This document shows, one piece after another, positions 7,579-7,742 of a stretch of 7,742 bases of DNA; position 1 is the first letter of the stretch, and each line of letters starts with the position of its first letter. This DNA is from Bacteroidales bacterium. Its GTDB lineage: Bacteria; Bacteroidota; Bacteroidia; Bacteroidales; UBA12077. The stretch spans positions 1 through 7,742 of the forward strand of contig DAOVYZ010000159.1 of NCBI GenBank assembly GCA_030635365.1. The letters are read 5' to 3'. A program made the position numbers and the translations under genes. Under the pieces are notes generated by a model. The model was given only the letters and a program-made list of their open reading frames with translations, was not told the DNA's origin and made no database searches.

Positions 7579-7618
7579 TCAAAAAATAATTGACGCAAGT
7601 CACTTCATTATTTTTTGA
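7579..7618. terminator. Strong hairpin downstream of ispF; terminator or regulatory element
   Basis: A perfect 12-bp inverted repeat (TCAAAAAATAAT at 7579-7590 and ATTATTTTTTGA at 7607-7618) encloses a second stem, TGAC (7591-7594) with GTCA (7599-7602). The inner stem is capped by the tetraloop GCAA, a GNRA type. The 4 bases CTTC at 7603-7606 form a one-sided bulge. It begins 59 bp after the ispF stop and ends 18 bp before the next start. A run of six T lies in the 3' arm, so an RNA polymerase terminator closing the porV-ispF transcript is plausible, but the outer stem is nearly all A-U and there is no T-tract after it. A loose promoter (TTG at 7590-7592, TATTTTTTG at 7609-7617) overlaps it, so it could instead control the downstream gene. 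Confidence 0.5.
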
Positions 7619-7636
7619 TACATAAATTATATAAAA

Positions 7637-7742
7637 ATGAAGCGAACAATTGTTTTCAGGTCTAGCTCTAATCCAAAGACATCCTCATATAAATCGATAA
7701 AAAGTCTCGTTAGGCATGGGCATGAAGTAGTTCCAATAGGAA
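7637..7742 (+). CDS. Probable CoA-binding_2 family protein (5' fragment, runs off right edge)
   Basis: Only 35 residues are visible: MKRTIVFRSSSNPKTSSYKS, then IKSLVRHGHEVVPIG. The pattern of a beta-strand, a S/A-S-x-N-P loop, S-Y-K, a helix with L-x-x-H-G-H-E-V-x-P-I/V-G matches the start of small Rossmann-fold CoA-binding_2 (YccU-like) proteins, typically about 120-140 residues. The role of this family is poorly defined. The first strand normally runs into a G-A-S nucleotide loop; here the same place reads F-R-S-S (residues 7-10), so the usual glycine is replaced by arginine. The rest is in a normal reading frame and the downstream motif is well kept, so I call it a gene rather than a relic. 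It lies 116 bp after ispF and behind the hairpin, so it may be a separate transcription unit. Confidence 0.72.
   Translation, partial: MKRTIVFRSSSNPKTSSYKSIKSLVRHGHEVVPIG

Noticed and set aside
1..7742. Search for CRISPR arrays, tRNAs, insertion sequences or direct repeats
   Set aside because: No regularly spaced repeats, clover-leaf sequences, transposase genes or target-site duplications were noticed by eye. The window is densely filled with ordinary chromosomal genes.

Overview
The window looks like chromosomal DNA from a Bacteroidetes bacterium, most likely class Bacteroidia (Bacteroidales or Marinilabiliales-like). The DNA is visibly AT-rich. Most genes lack a clear Shine-Dalgarno sequence. 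One upstream region carries the Bacteroidetes-type promoter pattern TTG-N18-TATATTTG. Four of the six genes belong to the type IX secretion system (T9SS), which is found only in this phylum. No mobile element, tRNA, rRNA or CRISPR array was seen.

Layout: two leftward genes occupy 1-1836. gldJ (793 down to 1, its C-terminal half off the left edge) encodes an outer-membrane lipoprotein with a formylglycine-generating-enzyme-like fold. Immediately upstream of it lies a PorP/SprF-family outer-membrane protein gene (1836 down to 862). A 133-bp divergent intergenic region (1837-1969) holds a perfect 7-bp inverted repeat. Rightward genes then follow: porU (1970-5791), the C25-family cysteine-protease sortase of the T9SS; porV (5852-7027), its outer-membrane partner; and ispF (7038-7520), an isoprenoid-pathway enzyme only 10 bp after porV. 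A 116-bp gap with a strong hairpin (7579-7618) precedes the first 35 codons of a probable CoA-binding_2 family protein that runs off the right edge.

How the genes work together: in the known T9SS, GldJ/GldK-type lipoproteins help build the periplasmic/outer-membrane machinery. PorP/SprF proteins are outer-membrane components linked to the motor or to adhesin export. PorV binds cargo C-terminal domains at the translocon and delivers them to PorU, which removes the C-terminal signal and attaches cargo to the cell surface. The four genes here thus cover assembly, export and surface attachment. IspF is metabolic and appears to be co-transcribed with porV.

I did not find a clearly undescribed system. 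The points worth a second look are the divergent T9SS arrangement, the two inverted repeats in intergenic DNA, the separate promoter for porV with ispF downstream, and small departures from the usual sequence in the PorP tail and in the CoA-binding fragment.
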